7,170 nucleotides of DNA, taken from assembly GCA_013824385.1 (NCBI GenBank), contig PNNU01000173.1, positions 1 to 7,170 of the forward strand, in the 5' to 3' direction. Below the pieces are notes generated by a model, which saw only the letters and a list, made by a program, of their open reading frames with translations, made no database searches and was not told the DNA's origin. Position numbers and translations under genes: made by a program. The DNA comes from Anaerolinea sp. Lineage in GTDB: Bacteria; Chloroflexota; Anaerolineae; Anaerolineales; Anaerolineaceae. Below are positions 5,308-7,170 of this stretch, piece after piece. The number at the start of each line of letters is the position of its first letter. Positions within the stretch are counted from its first letter, which is position 1.

Positions 5308-7158
5308 ATGCAATCACCTAAAAGGAAGAATAGTCTTTTTCACCCAGAGGTCTTTTTTCCACTATTCATATTTATCTTCGGTATTGCTCTCATTTTGATC
5401 ACTCCGACCGGGGCTAACTATGATGAAGAAACTTATGTAGCAAGGATCTTCGAAATGTCAATGGGTCATGTGATGCCCAATTCCTTTCTAGGTGAAGGCA
5501 AGAATTATCCTTCGGTTTTCATATCCGATTCTTATCGACAAGACGTCAATCTATGGCCGGTGGATGCTCCTACCTGGATTGACCAGGTAAAAGACAAAAT
5601 CAATTGGAAAAATCGTGATGAAGATAGCCTGAGTAATTACAAAACGCGGGCGATTTATTTTCCGACCTTATTCATCATCCAGGCACTAATCATGCGGATC
5701 ACGGGATTGGTGCTCGATCTTCCAATCGTTTTTATTTATTATGCCCTCCGTTTTTCATACCTGATTATGTATTGCTTATTGGTATATCTGGCTTTGAAAA
5801 TAATCCCCTTCGGCAAGTGGGTGCTAGGAGTGATCGCCATTGCCCCCATGTCTTTGATTCTGGCTTCTTCTGTTTCTCCTGATCCCATCATTTTTGGAGT
5901 ATGTTTTCTTTTTATTGCCTGGATTCTGTACCTGATCAATCATTCTGGACAATTAATTACGAGAAAGCAGCTCATCATTACCTGTGCGCTAATCCTTGCC
6001 GTTTGTACGTTAAAACCCAATTACATATTCTTATTATTTTTACTCTTTGCCCTACCTAATAAAAGCTTTCTGAAGAAAAAAGATGTTGTTTTCTTGTTGT
6101 CAGCCTGCTTTATTGGGTTGGCTTTTTCCCTGGGGTGGAGTTATATCGGATCACAGGTTACCATCAATCAACTCAACATGGCCAGTGATTCCACTCCACA
6201 ATTCTGGTCATTATTTCAGACGCCACAAGTCTTTATAAAGTCAATGGCACTGACGATTTACAAAAATATCCTTCCCTTCCTGCGAGAGGCTATCGGTGTT
6301 TCGGGATACGGCTATTGGCGTCTTCCAACACTTGTTTATTTCTTGTATCCGGTCGCCATTATAGTTGTCTTATTTATTGAGAATAATCCAAATCTCTTGA
6401 CACGCAAGCAAAAAATAATCTTCTGGCTTACTGGTGTCATCAATTTTCTTGTAATTTTTGTACTTTTGTTTGTAGCCAACACCCCATTAAGTTCACCCAC
6501 CATAATTGGAATACAAGGAAGATACTTTATTCCGTTTATTCTGCTATTGCTACTGCCGTTTTTGTTTGTGAAACCCATAAAAGTAATGAGAAGTTTCTTT
6601 GTGGTGCTGATAGCAGTCATCTATCTCGCTTCAATCAGCACACTATTCCTGGATTTTCACGTTGTATGCGGAGAATCATTAATTACGCAAAAACCATGCA
6701 AATTGCCTTACTATAAGAATTGGGGGCCTGAAACCTTTATCCCGGCAAGCCTTGCAAAAGGCTCCGCTTTGAATCAAAACATCATCGTGGATTGTCAAAC
6801 TATTACACGGATTGATATTTGGCCAATCAACAGTAATGTGGAAAATGGTGCTCAAGCCATCTTGAATTTACGGACAGGTTCAGGAGATCTACTTGGTACT
6901 ATTTCATTTTCACCGGCCGAGATTTCGAATAATGAATGGTACAGTATAGACATCCCGGATGTGATCGGGTTGAAGGGATCGGCAATCACAATTGAGATCT
7001 TACCCGCAGAAGGTCAAGACTTATCCGGTTTCGCATTGGGGGTCTTCCCTACTGATGAATATACAAAAGGCGAACTGTTTATCAAAGACGGAGTTACCGG
7101 GGAATCGACTACTGCGGATAACGATTTAATCTTTAAGTATCAATGCGAAAAACCATAA
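5308..7158 (+). CDS. DUF2142-family multi-spanning membrane protein with C-terminal extracytoplasmic beta-rich domain
   Basis: The protein has 616 residues. A first membrane helix (about 14-33) is followed by NYDEETYVAR (37-46), an acidic loop like the PDE-containing loop of DUF2142. A further loop to about 114 precedes roughly eleven more helices (about 115-135, 140-162, 168-188, 190-210, 221-237, 239-250, 258-278, 341-357, 368-390, 403-422, 428-448). Family-like motifs are SPDP (190-193), LKPNY (235-239) and QGRYFIP (403-409). The acidic first loop resembles GT-C glycosyltransferases, so transfer from a polyprenyl-linked sugar on the outer face is plausible but unproven for DUF2142. Residues 470-616 are soluble, rich in beta pattern and end with DLIFKYQCE; they look like a jelly-roll or carbohydrate-binding-like domain. 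The ATG is 6 nt after the GT2 stop with no strong ribosome site, suggesting coupling. Only 12 bases follow the stop, so no terminator can be judged. Confidence 0.85.
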   Translation: MQSPKRKNSLFHPEVFFPLFIFIFGIALILITPTGANYDEETYVARIFEMSMGHVMPNSFLGEGKNYPSVFISDSYRQDVNLWPVDAPTWIDQVKDKINWKNRDEDSLSNYKTRAIYFPTLFIIQALIMRITGLVLDLPIVFIYYALRFSYLIMYCLLVYLALKIIPFGKWVLGVIAIAPMSLILASSVSPDPIIFGVCFLFIAWILYLINHSGQLITRKQLIITCALILAVCTLKPNYIFLLFLLFALPNKSFLKKKDVVFLLSACFIGLAFSLGWSYIGSQVTINQLNMASDSTPQFWSLFQTPQVFIKSMALTIYKNILPFLREAIGVSGYGYWRLPTLVYFLYPVAIIVVLFIENNPNLLTRKQKIIFWLTGVINFLVIFVLLFVANTPLSSPTIIGIQGRYFIPFILLLLLPFLFVKPIKVMRSFFVVLIAVIYLASISTLFLDFHVVCGESLITQKPCKLPYYKNWGPETFIPASLAKGSALNQNIIVDCQTITRIDIWPINSNVENGAQAILNLRTGSGDLLGTISFSPAEISNNEWYSIDIPDVIGLKGSAITIEILPAEGQDLSGFALGVFPTDEYTKGELFIKDGVTGESTTADNDLIFKYQCEKP

Positions 7159-7170
7159 AATAAACCACTG

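Noticed and set aside
6336..6620. 94-codon minus-strand open frame
   Set aside because: It is antisense to conserved DUF2142 helices including QGRYFIP; no ribosome site or domain.

Overview
This window carries six protein-coding genes for cell-surface polysaccharide or glycolipid assembly, arranged as two divergent sets around a 305-bp intergenic region (4226-4530). I see no RNA genes, insertion sequences, CRISPR arrays or phage genes. Coding density is high. Estimated GC is about 40%, from roughly 33% at the left edge to about 45% in the methyltransferase gene. The combination of a DUF2142 protein, a GT87-like multi-spanning protein and Shine-Dalgarno-type ribosome sites suggests a bacterium, possibly of the Chloroflexota (Anaerolineae). 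That placement is a guess from gene families, not from a marker gene.

Left set, minus strand, transcribed right to left: (1) a sugar C-methyltransferase of the TylC3/NovU/KijD1 type (4225-2948); (2) a GDP-mannose 4,6-dehydratase-like short-chain dehydrogenase/reductase (2951-1998); (3) a fusion of a dolichyl-phosphate-mannose-synthase-like GT2 glycosyltransferase with a class I methyltransferase (2005-566); (4) the N-terminal part of a multi-spanning GT-C (GT87/DUF2029-like) candidate that runs off the left edge (551-<1). Overlaps of 4 and 8 nt and a 14-nt gap make this a clear operon.

Right set, plus strand: (5) a soluble GT2 glycosyltransferase (4531-5301) and, 6 nt later, (6) a DUF2142 multi-spanning protein with a C-terminal extracytoplasmic beta-rich domain (5308-7158).

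A coherent reading, which is inference, is as follows. The SDR and the C-methyltransferase act on a nucleotide-activated 6-deoxy-4-ketohexose, probably GDP-linked, to give a C-methyl-branched sugar comparable to virenose. The DPMS-like domain moves a sugar to a polyprenyl phosphate, and its fused methyltransferase may methylate that product or a related glycan. The GT-C-like membrane proteins then use polyprenyl-linked sugars outside the membrane, and the soluble GT2 extends the glycan inside the cell. The oddest points are the replacement of the usual catalytic Glu in the SDR by Leu, the GT2-methyltransferase fusion, and repeated AATATC motifs at both putative divergent promoters.
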